Source: a virus
Reading direction: 5' to 3' (one strand)
IMG/VR virus record: IMGVR_UViG_3300042562_001705
Coordinates: 1 to 40,189 of that record
DNA: 40,189 nt
Below, in pieces: positions 34,479 to 40,189 of this stretch. The position numbers and the translations under genes were made by a program. Within the stretch, counting starts at the first letter, position 1. Each line of letters starts with the position of its first letter. The notes beneath the pieces are model-generated. The model did no database searches and was not told where the DNA came from. It saw nothing but the letters and a program-made list of their open reading frames with translations.

Positions 34479-36425
34479 ATGGCAGACCAAAAAGACCTAT
34501 TTACAAGATTAAAGAAAATGTTTTCGACGGACGTTATCGTCCGTAATGTGGGCGGCAAGAAGCTGAAAGTAATTGACACCGACGAAATTCAATACGCGAC
34601 TGACAGAAACAGTTTGCGCGATAGGTTTAACCGACTCAGAAGTTCGACCTATAACTTACACAACCGTGATATGTCAATGGCATATCAAGCGTCTCGATTG
34701 GAGCTTTTTAGAGATTATGATGTAATGGACATGGACCCCATTATCGCATCGGCGCTGGACATTTACTCCGATGAATGTTTAGTTCCAAGCGAATTCGGTA
34801 AGATATTAACAATTCACTCGGAGAATGAAAACATCAAAAAGATCCTCGAAAATCTTTTTTATGATATTCTCAACATTGAATTTAACATGTGGTCGTGGAC
34901 CAGAAACATGTGTAAATACGGAGACATGTTTTTGCGGTTGGAAATATCTCCGGAGTATGGTGTATACATGGTTCATCCGATAAGCCCATATGAAATTACC
35001 CGCGTCGAAGGATCGGACCCAAAGAATGTAAACTATGTAAAATATCAGCACGATGGAATGGGCGGGGGAATGGAATACGAGAATTTTGAGATAGCGCACT
35101 TTAGACTGTTGAGTGACAGTAATTTCCTTCCGTATGGCAAAAGCATGATTGAACCAGCCAGACGCGTGTGGAAGCAATTGAGCTTGATGGAAGACGCAAT
35201 GTTAATCCACCGTATCATGCGCGCACCCGAGAAGCGTATGTTCTATATTGACGTTGGCAACATTCCACCAGCAGACATTGATGCCGCGATGCAAAAAGTT
35301 ATCGGGCAGGTAAAAAAGGTTCCGTACATTGACGAGCGCACGGGCGATTACAATTTGCGATTCAACTTAAATAACATGATCGAAGACTTCTATCTTCCGG
35401 TTCGTGGCAGTGACAGTGGAACTAGAATCGACACGTTGCCGGGTATGGAATTTACGGGCATCGATGACTTAGAGTATATTCGCAATAAGATGATGGCTGC
35501 ACTAAAGATTCCAAAAGCGTTCTTGGGATACGAGGAAGGACTGTCTGGTAAGGCGACCCTCGCAGCAGAGGACGTTAGATTTTCTAGAACAATTGGTAGA
35601 ATTCAAAGAATTATTGTGTCTGAGTTAACTAAGATCGCAATTGTTCATCTGTACGTTCAGGGGTACCAAGACGCGTCGTTGGTTGATTTTGAATTAGAAT
35701 TAAGCAACCCGTCTACGATATTCGAGCAAGAGAAAATAGAAATTTGGTCCAGTAAAGTTGCTGTGGCCAACGATATGATGGAGGCCAAATTGTTTAGCAA
35801 GCGGTGGATATACAACCATGTATTCAATCTTTCGGACGATGATGTCGAGAATATTCAACAAGATATTGTCAAGGATCAGAAAGAGCTTTGGAGAATGAGT
35901 CAGATTTCCGAGCAAGGCAACGACCCGGCAACCAGTGGACAGAAGATGGGCGAAGATGGGGCGTCGGATATGGGAGGCGGCGGTGATATGGGTGGAGGAG
36001 GGTTGCCAGATTTGGGCAGCGGCGATGCGATGGATGGCCCAGCGTCGGGTGGGGGGGATTTGCCAGAACTGGAAGAAGTTAAAGAAGGCGGTGCGGTTTT
36101 AGACGAAGAGACTAGAAAAGAACGCGAACGAGGAGGTAAACACCGCCCAAGCCAAGAAGGTAATAAAGCAGAGTATACAAGTGGATTCGATAAAACTCGC
36201 GGGGAAGACCCGCTGGGGAAGATGCAAAATACCGAAAAGCCCAACAAGTCAAGTAGGGGATTGAAACATATATACAGAGGCTCTCCATTATCACTACAAG
36301 AAGATTTAAAAACATTAAAGTTAAATCTGCGGACAAAATATAATAAAAGCCAGAAAAAGACAATTCTTGAGAAAAAGTCCATGTTAGATGAGTCTAATCT
36401 GATTCAAGAAGATAAACAACCGTAA
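34479..36425 (+). CDS. 20: Portal protein, gp20-like
   Basis: A 648-aa portal protein, expected to form the dodecameric head vertex through which DNA is pumped and to which the tail attaches. Recognisable gp20 features include DRNSLRDRFNRLRSSTYNL and YDVMDMDPIIASALDIYSDE near the N-terminus. Further on are FNMWSWTRNMCKYGDMFLRL, ARRVWKQLSLMEDAMLIHRI (wing/stem helices) and MMAALKIPKAFLGYEEGLSG. The T4 protein is 524 aa. The extra length is a C-terminal tail from about residue 490, with DMGGGG repeats, acidic and Pro-rich stretches and a basic end, probably disordered and possibly inside the head. Position directly after terminase supports the call. Confidence 0.95.
   Translation: MADQKDLFTRLKKMFSTDVIVRNVGGKKLKVIDTDEIQYATDRNSLRDRFNRLRSSTYNLHNRDMSMAYQASRLELFRDYDVMDMDPIIASALDIYSDECLVPSEFGKILTIHSENENIKKILENLFYDILNIEFNMWSWTRNMCKYGDMFLRLEISPEYGVYMVHPISPYEITRVEGSDPKNVNYVKYQHDGMGGGMEYENFEIAHFRLLSDSNFLPYGKSMIEPARRVWKQLSLMEDAMLIHRIMRAPEKRMFYIDVGNIPPADIDAAMQKVIGQVKKVPYIDERTGDYNLRFNLNNMIEDFYLPVRGSDSGTRIDTLPGMEFTGIDDLEYIRNKMMAALKIPKAFLGYEEGLSGKATLAAEDVRFSRTIGRIQRIIVSELTKIAIVHLYVQGYQDASLVDFELELSNPSTIFEQEKIEIWSSKVAVANDMMEAKLFSKRWIYNHVFNLSDDDVENIQQDIVKDQKELWRMSQISEQGNDPATSGQKMGEDGASDMGGGGDMGGGGLPDLGSGDAMDGPASGGGDLPELEEVKEGGAVLDEETRKERERGGKHRPSQEGNKAEYTSGFDKTRGEDPLGKMQNTEKPNKSSRGLKHIYRGSPLSLQEDLKTLKLNLRTKYNKSQKKTILEKKSMLDESNLIQEDKQP
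35967..36002 (+). repeat. Tandem DMGGGG repeat in portal C-terminus
   Basis: Two consecutive copies of the hexapeptide DMGGGG (portal residues 497-508), followed by further Gly-rich segments (LPDLGSGDAMDG; SGGGDLPELEE). The bases are similar but not identical between copies, so the repeat is held at the protein level. It marks a flexible linker. Confidence 0.7.
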
Positions 36426-36451
36426 ATATAGAGTTTTTATCATATATGCAC

Positions 36452-36464
36452 ATATTTATAAATA
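36452..36464 (+). promoter_or_regulatory. ATATTTATA overlapping T4-type late box TATAAATA
   Basis: ATATTTATA (36452-36460) runs into TATAAATA (36457-36464), the exact T4 late-promoter box, and TATTTATAAATA is a perfect palindrome. The second box ends 10 bases before the ATG at 36475. This is the best copy with a direct link to known T4 late promoters. Confidence 0.5.
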
Positions 36465-36474
36465 ATCAAATTGT

Positions 36475-37350
36475 ATGAAGAAGCTGAAACACTCTAAGTA
36501 TAAAAACGCCGGGATATTATTTGAACTTCTTGTTCGTCAGGTAACGGCTGATATATTGAACGGAAACGAAGATTCAAAAGCTAATAATATTTTAAGAAAA
36601 TATTTTACCGAATCTACTGAACTTGGTAAGGAGAATCGTTTGTACCGAATAATAATGGAAGAGAAAACCAAGGACCAGTCGTCGGCGGATAGGTTGCTCG
36701 AAACAATCATTAATGGCAGAAAAAAGTTGAATGAAAAATCTCTCACGCTTCAAAAGTATGAACTGATTAAGGAGATTAAAACTAATTATCCAATCGACAG
36801 CTTTTTGAAGGGCAGCATTTCAAATTATAAATTATTGGCTTCCATTTATAAAGTATTTGAGGAATCCGTCAATGTGCTGGAATGTGATCCAAGAGAAATT
36901 TATCGCGCGAGGAATTGTATTGTAGAGAGCATTGCTGCACCCAAGACCCCGACACGAGTAATAACCGAAGAAGAAAAGAAAGATTTGATACGAGTATACC
37001 AACAACAGAACGAGGACGTTCGCTTGCTGGCGTATAAATTGTTGGTCGATTCATTTAATGAAAAATATAAGAATCTCGACGACAAACAAAAGGTGTTAAT
37101 TAGAGAATATATCAATAACGTAAGTAACACCAATTCACTGCGCGAGTATATTAACACAGAAGTTCCGGATGTGCGCAAGCAAATTACCGAACTTAAAGTC
37201 AAAATTAACAACGACGTGGTTCGTATCAAGTTAGACGAAACCTTAAATCAATTGGAAAAAATTACCAAGGGAACGCTGGTTAAAGAAAATCAAATTATGG
37301 CACTCATGTTGAGTTATGAACTTATCAAAGAGTTGAAGCAAATTAAATAA
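36475..37350 (+). CDS. Helical head-region protein of unknown function
   Basis: A 291-aa, strongly helical and charged protein (Lys/Glu/Leu-rich). It starts KKLKHSKYKNAGILFELLVR and ends MALMLSYELIKELKQI. There are no cysteines apart from two isolated ones, no membrane segment and no known motif. It sits between portal and prohead protease, where T4 has the prohead core genes 67 and 68. It may therefore be a prohead core or assembly factor, although the sequence itself does not show it. The ATG is 10 bases after a T4-type late box, and its stop is one base before the next start. Confidence 0.75.
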   Translation: MKKLKHSKYKNAGILFELLVRQVTADILNGNEDSKANNILRKYFTESTELGKENRLYRIIMEEKTKDQSSADRLLETIINGRKKLNEKSLTLQKYELIKEIKTNYPIDSFLKGSISNYKLLASIYKVFEESVNVLECDPREIYRARNCIVESIAAPKTPTRVITEEEKKDLIRVYQQQNEDVRLLAYKLLVDSFNEKYKNLDDKQKVLIREYINNVSNTNSLREYINTEVPDVRKQITELKVKINNDVVRIKLDETLNQLEKITKGTLVKENQIMALMLSYELIKELKQIK

Positions 37351-37351
37351 C

Positions 37352-37852
37352 ATGGCACAAGACACCAAACAACTTATCCGCGAACTTGTCGACGAAGTAT
37401 TAAAAGAAATGACTTCTACCGGAGGGGTTGCCGGTTATATGACACCCAACGCATTTCGTGGACACCGGAGCAAAAAGAAATCAGCCGAACGTTCAATGCC
37501 GGGTGGAAAAGTAGTTGGCGATGAAGTTGAGACGGACGATACCACTATAGGCGAGGCAACCGACGACCGTTTACCAATACTTCGGCGTGGTGGGCTGTCA
37601 GAGGACCGCAATCGCTATCGCAATTTTAAAAACAGCGATTTAATGAAAACGCACTCGAAAATCTCCTGTGGTATCAGTGAAGCAAAAAAGATGTTGGGCG
37701 AAGTTGAATATCTGCTGGGGATATGTGAAAGATTAAAAACCGAGGCGGATGTTCCTACAAATAATCTTTGGGCTCGCACGAGACCTAATATGCGAGAAAT
37801 TCACCTCCGCTTGAAGGAAATCGCAAAACGAATTAACCGAATGGGTAAATAA
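37352..37852 (+). CDS. Small head-region protein with amphipathic N-terminal helix
   Basis: A 166-aa protein. The N-terminus TKQLIRELVDEVLKEMTS is an amphipathic helix of the type shared by several proteins here and contains a Leu-x-Glu site (L-K-E at about 18-20) like the T4 prohead protease cleavage consensus. A basic, flexible middle (AFRGHRSKKKSAERS) is followed by a helical C-terminus (REIHLRLKEIAKRINRMGK). No known domain. It lies one base after the preceding stop and is probably part of the prohead core set, by position. Confidence 0.72.
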   Translation: MAQDTKQLIRELVDEVLKEMTSTGGVAGYMTPNAFRGHRSKKKSAERSMPGGKVVGDEVETDDTTIGEATDDRLPILRRGGLSEDRNRYRNFKNSDLMKTHSKISCGISEAKKMLGEVEYLLGICERLKTEADVPTNNLWARTRPNMREIHLRLKEIAKRINRMGK

Positions 37853-37859
37853 CACACAT

Positions 37860-38450
37860 ATGAAACTTCAAGACTTAGCCAGAAAAATTTTAAAAGAAGA
37901 CACTTGGGGAAACAACCCATCTTCCGCTGGGAGCATGAATCTGGGCCGTTCGCCCACGGCTAAATCGCCAAATCCGACATATTATAATCCTCGACCGGAA
38001 GTGGAGAAGTTGATAAGTAACGTAGAAAAATCGGAGGCCGGTGAGGAGATGAAACTAGACACCAGCGTGTCTCAAAAATTAGTTGGTAAGAACGCAACGG
38101 TCAAGGCGTCCAAAGGGTCCGTTGGACAAACCGAGAAAGAGTATACAATTGATGTTTCCTCCGTGGATGTCCACAATTTAAACGATGTATTTTATATTGT
38201 ATTAAAAGGCAAGGAACGTGGAAATGGCAAGGAATCCGATTATTATGTTAATACAAATTTCCAAGTAAAAATAAATGCAAACGCAGAGCCGGAAGCACAA
38301 GAAACTCCGGAATCACCGGAGCCGGTGGCAGTTAGTCGGGGGCCGCAACCGCAACCACAATCACAGTCTAAGCTGAAACATGTGGGCGGGATGATTCCCA
38401 GTAAACCGTTGAACGCGCCGTCGCGCAGAAACATTATTCCACAAGGATAA
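37860..38450 (+). CDS. Head-region protein of unknown function, Pro-rich C-terminus
   Basis: A 196-aa protein. It starts with a short amphipathic helix ending in Leu-Lys-Glu (KLQDLARKILKED). A low-complexity Asn/Ser/Pro region follows, then a central beta-rich domain (about 70-135; TVKASKGSVGQTEKEYTID and DVFYIVLKGKE). The C-terminal tail is Pro/Gln-rich (SRGPQPQPQSQSKLK). I recognise no family. It is between portal and prohead protease, so a prohead core or head completion role is possible. The next gene begins 5 bases after its stop with a usable ribosome binding site (AAGGA). Confidence 0.7.
   Translation: MKLQDLARKILKEDTWGNNPSSAGSMNLGRSPTAKSPNPTYYNPRPEVEKLISNVEKSEAGEEMKLDTSVSQKLVGKNATVKASKGSVGQTEKEYTIDVSSVDVHNLNDVFYIVLKGKERGNGKESDYYVNTNFQVKINANAEPEAQETPESPEPVAVSRGPQPQPQSQSKLKHVGGMIPSKPLNAPSRRNIIPQG
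38443..38447 (+). promoter_or_regulatory. Ribosome binding site AAGGA for prohead protease
   Basis: AAGGA overlaps the end of the preceding coding region, with 8 bases between it and the ATG at 38456. It supports this start for the protease. Confidence 0.55.
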
Positions 38451-38455
38451 CCCAT

Positions 38456-39079
38456 ATGAGCAGACAACTATTAGTAGATTATATTCCGTTTGAAATAACT
38501 CCTCAAATGTTAAATGAGGCCAAAGCAAACACAAACGGCACGTTGGTTTTGTCTGGTCCGCTGCAAAAAGCGGGCGAGAAGAACCACAACGGGCGAGTCT
38601 ATCCAAAAGAAGTACTTATTAGAGAAATAGAAAAATACCAACAAGTAATCAGGGAGCGCCGCGCTCTGGGGGAATTGGATCACCCAGATTCATCTATTAT
38701 CAATCTAAAAAATGTATCGCACAATGTTCGCGAGGCGCACTGGGAGGGTGACACTGTCGTCGGACAGATTGAATTGTTAACCACGCCGAGCGGAAACATT
38801 GCCAAAGAATTAATTAAAAACAACGTTATGTTGGGCATTTCTAGTCGAGGCTTAGGCTCTGTGCGTAATATTGCCGAAAATACCGTCGAAGTTCAGGAAG
38901 ACTTTGAACTTTTGTGCTTTGATTTGGTGTCTTCTCCTTCAACCCGTGGCGCATATATGGGATTGAACGAAAGCATTGCACACGAGCGCAAGGTCATCGC
39001 GACAGTTGATAAAAGAGACATTAACAAATATTCAAATATAGAAACTCTAATCAGAGAAATTTTGTCGGAGGTACGTTGA
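38456..39079 (+). CDS. 21: Prohead core protease, gp21-like
   Basis: A 207-aa serine protease of the herpesvirus-assemblin/T4 gp21 fold, which matures the prohead by cutting scaffold and head proteins. Visible landmarks are SGPLQKAGEKNHNGRVYPKE near residues 34-53, catalytic His76 in ALGELDHPDSSII, and the nucleophile in LGISSRGLGSV (S129 or S130). Size equals that of T4 gp21 (212 aa). The C-terminus is an amphipathic helix (NIETLIREILSEVR) ending at TGA. The same frame continues open for 21 codons beyond the stop, encoding another helix of the same type. Downstream genes fit scaffold and capsid, as in T4. Confidence 0.93.
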   Translation: MSRQLLVDYIPFEITPQMLNEAKANTNGTLVLSGPLQKAGEKNHNGRVYPKEVLIREIEKYQQVIRERRALGELDHPDSSIINLKNVSHNVREAHWEGDTVVGQIELLTTPSGNIAKELIKNNVMLGISSRGLGSVRNIAENTVEVQEDFELLCFDLVSSPSTRGAYMGLNESIAHERKVIATVDKRDINKYSNIETLIREILSEVR

Positions 39080-39145
39080 GGATCAGTCCAAGAAATTATA
39101 AGAAGTATGGTTAAAGAAGCAATAAACGAAATAGCCGCGAAGTAA
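39080..39145 (+). other. In-frame extension after the prohead protease TGA
   Basis: Directly after the TGA the same frame encodes 21 residues, GSVQEIIRSMVKEAINEIAA plus a final Lys, before TAA. The sequence is helix-like and very similar to the N-terminus of the 610-1074 product (EMIRTVVKEEVNQ). It may be made by UGA readthrough, be a small independent peptide starting at the internal ATG (39110), or be what remains after a stop mutation. Confidence 0.4.
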
Positions 39146-39154
39146 ACTTATCTT

Positions 39155-39163
39155 ATATTTATT
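39155..39163 (+). promoter_or_regulatory. Recurrent ATATTTATT motif
   Basis: ATATTTATT, 8 bases before the ATG at 39172. Short spacing would give a very short leader if it is a -10 box. Confidence 0.35.
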
Positions 39164-39171
39164 ATACATAT

Positions 39172-40101
39172 ATGAATAACAAAATTACAAATCCTTTTCT
39201 AAAACAGATGTTGGCGGAGATAGCTAGTAACGCGACCAAAGGCAGAATGGTCGACCTAAATTGGACGGAAATCAACGAGGCTAAAAAAAAGAAAACTATA
39301 AAGAAAGAAGCGGCCAAAAGACCGCCACAAGAAGACCCGACCGCGGGTACCGAAGATGAAACACCAACACAACCACCAAGTCCCAGTGGCGCGCCAGATG
39401 CCGGAGATCAAGTCCCGGCAGATGGTGATAGTGGATTACCAGACCTCGGCTCTGACCCAGCACAAGAAACTCCTCCCTCTGAGACCGATGGCATGGGCGG
39501 ATCAGACGTGCCACCTTCCGAACCACCCGCCGAAGACCCAGAGCAGGCGCAAGCCGACGCCGAGAAAGCAAAGGCCGACGTAGAGCAAGCTAAAGCGGAA
39601 AAGGGTCAGGCCGAAAAAGAATTGGAAGACCAAGCTTATATTAAATTAAGTTCTCAAAGCGGAACGCAGTTTCTATTAAGTAAACTCTTAGATCACGCAT
39701 TTAAAACCAATACAATCGACGCGTTGGCTGGTGAAATGGTTGGAAAGCTGAAAGTAGATACACCAGAAGACATGTCCACATTTATTGAAGAATTGTCACC
39801 GTTTATGGTAATACCGGGAATGGCGCAATTAATTTCTTCTATGAAAGAACTGGCGACAAAACAAAATCCATCTGAAAAATCCCCGGAGACTGGCGAAGAA
39901 CCAGCGCCCGGAGAAATGCAAGAAGTTGATCATTCTAATAATGACGCCACAGACCCAACGCATCAATTGCAGCAGAATGACGCGCCGGTTAAAACTGGCA
40001 GTGATAGAAAAAAAGGAAAATACCCGTGGTCCGACGACTGGGATCAGTCCGAAAAAGAGGGCGGGTATAAAGACGTTACAGGTAAATGGAACAATAAATA
40101 A
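39172..40101 (+). CDS. Acidic scaffold-like head protein, gp22 position
   Basis: A 309-aa protein. The N-terminal helix NPFLKQMLAEIASNA contains a Leu-Ala-Glu site. A Lys-rich segment (EAKKKKTIKKEAAKR) leads into a long Pro/Glu/Asp/Gly-rich disordered region and an Ala/Glu/Lys coiled-coil repeat (about 122-150; ADAEKAKADVEQAKAEK). A helical domain follows at about 160-230, and then an acidic tail with a basic, Trp-containing end (KKGKYPWSDDWDQ). Position after gp21 and before the probable capsid gene is that of the T4 scaffold gp22, and the acidic, low-complexity, helical composition agrees. No direct sequence match is claimed; a head decoration or internal protein is the alternative. Confidence 0.7.
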   Translation: MNNKITNPFLKQMLAEIASNATKGRMVDLNWTEINEAKKKKTIKKEAAKRPPQEDPTAGTEDETPTQPPSPSGAPDAGDQVPADGDSGLPDLGSDPAQETPPSETDGMGGSDVPPSEPPAEDPEQAQADAEKAKADVEQAKAEKGQAEKELEDQAYIKLSSQSGTQFLLSKLLDHAFKTNTIDALAGEMVGKLKVDTPEDMSTFIEELSPFMVIPGMAQLISSMKELATKQNPSEKSPETGEEPAPGEMQEVDHSNNDATDPTHQLQQNDAPVKTGSDRKKGKYPWSDDWDQSEKEGGYKDVTGKWNNK

Positions 40102-40106
40102 TTTTT

Positions 40107-40189
40107 ATGAATGTACTAAAACTAAGACAGCTTATTGAAGGATTTAATCCGTCTGGTCAAACAGCGGCTAAGAGTGATCAACCAATTGG
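40107..40189 (+). CDS. Start of next gene, probably major capsid protein (gp23 position)
   Basis: An ATG five bases after the previous stop opens a frame that runs to the window edge: MNVLKLRQLIEGFNPSGQTA is the beginning, 27 complete codons in all. The N-terminus has the amphipathic helix and Leu-Ile-Glu followed by Gly, which fits the T4 prohead protease consensus (Leu/Ile-x-Glu before a small residue). In T4 the gene after 21 and 22 is 23, whose N-terminal segment is removed by gp21. The call as capsid protein is by order only. Confidence 0.5.
   Translation, partial: MNVLKLRQLIEGFNPSGQTAAKSDQPI

Noticed and set aside
34433-34543. A short frame starting at the ATG in the gap before the portal gene
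   Set aside because: It runs into the portal coding region in another frame, has low-complexity content and no ribosome binding site.
35900-36382. A 160-aa minus-strand open frame opposite the portal C-terminus
   Set aside because: Its Pro/Ser-rich translation is the mirror of the Gly/Asp-rich portal tail, and the plus-strand frame is a well-supported portal protein.

Overview
The window is a 40 kb stretch of a contractile-tailed, T4-like Caudoviricetes genome. Every gene I accept lies on the + strand. They are tightly packed, often with ATGA stop/start overlaps; the longest stretch without an assigned gene is about 92 bases, so no gap exceeds 300 bases. I see no tRNA, rRNA, CRISPR array, transposase, integrase or reverse transcriptase. 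The T4-like assignment rests on gp25, gp6, terminase, portal and prohead-protease homologues and on the order terminase-portal-three small genes-prohead protease-scaffold candidate-capsid candidate. The host cannot be read from the sequence. A heptosyltransferase of the autotransporter type and general composition hint at a Gram-negative host, but this is inference.

Region 1 (1-15101) holds baseplate and adsorption genes: an unknown 5'-partial gene, a small helical protein, gp25-like and gp6-like wedge proteins, a DNRLRE-domain protein, a 73-aa protein, a 1538-aa protein with a P2 gpI/T4 gp7-like core plus a LamG-like domain, a 209-aa conserved virion protein, two fibre-type proteins sharing N- and C-terminal modules, and a 95-aa protein. 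The larger fibre protein (1082 aa) contains a seven-repeat FG-GAP propeller and two dockerin/EF-hand loops.

Region 2 (15125-19870) is a replication/recombination block set inside the structural genes: a RuvC-like resolvase, a zinc-finger/TOPRIM primase, and a single polypeptide that fuses Mre11/SbcD to Rad50/SbcC. A sigma70-like promoter candidate lies before the primase.

Region 3 (19905-31693) is one more fibre-type protein, whose start codon and ribosome binding site sit in a hairpin, followed by a 9.5 kb glycan-modification island. The island encodes a GT4-GT4-methyltransferase-methyltransferase fusion, a half-size DegT-type aminotransferase, a hexapeptide acyltransferase, a GT2 enzyme, and a GT4/O-heptosyltransferase/FkbM fusion. 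Two micro-ORFs lie between these genes. It starts behind a TTGACA-N16-TATAGT promoter-like sequence. Together the genes look able to build and cap a glycan on a virion protein (such as the adjacent fibres) or on the host surface.

Region 4 (31755-40189) is DNA packaging and prohead assembly: a zinc-finger/coiled-coil protein, a transglutaminase-like Cys-His-Asp protein, large terminase with a lambda-like deviant Walker A, portal, three small proteins, gp21-type prohead protease, an acidic scaffold-like protein, and the first 27 codons of a gene in the major capsid position.

A 9-base motif, ATATTTAT(A/T/C), recurs in ten intergenic gaps and is the best candidate for a phage late promoter or RNA signal.
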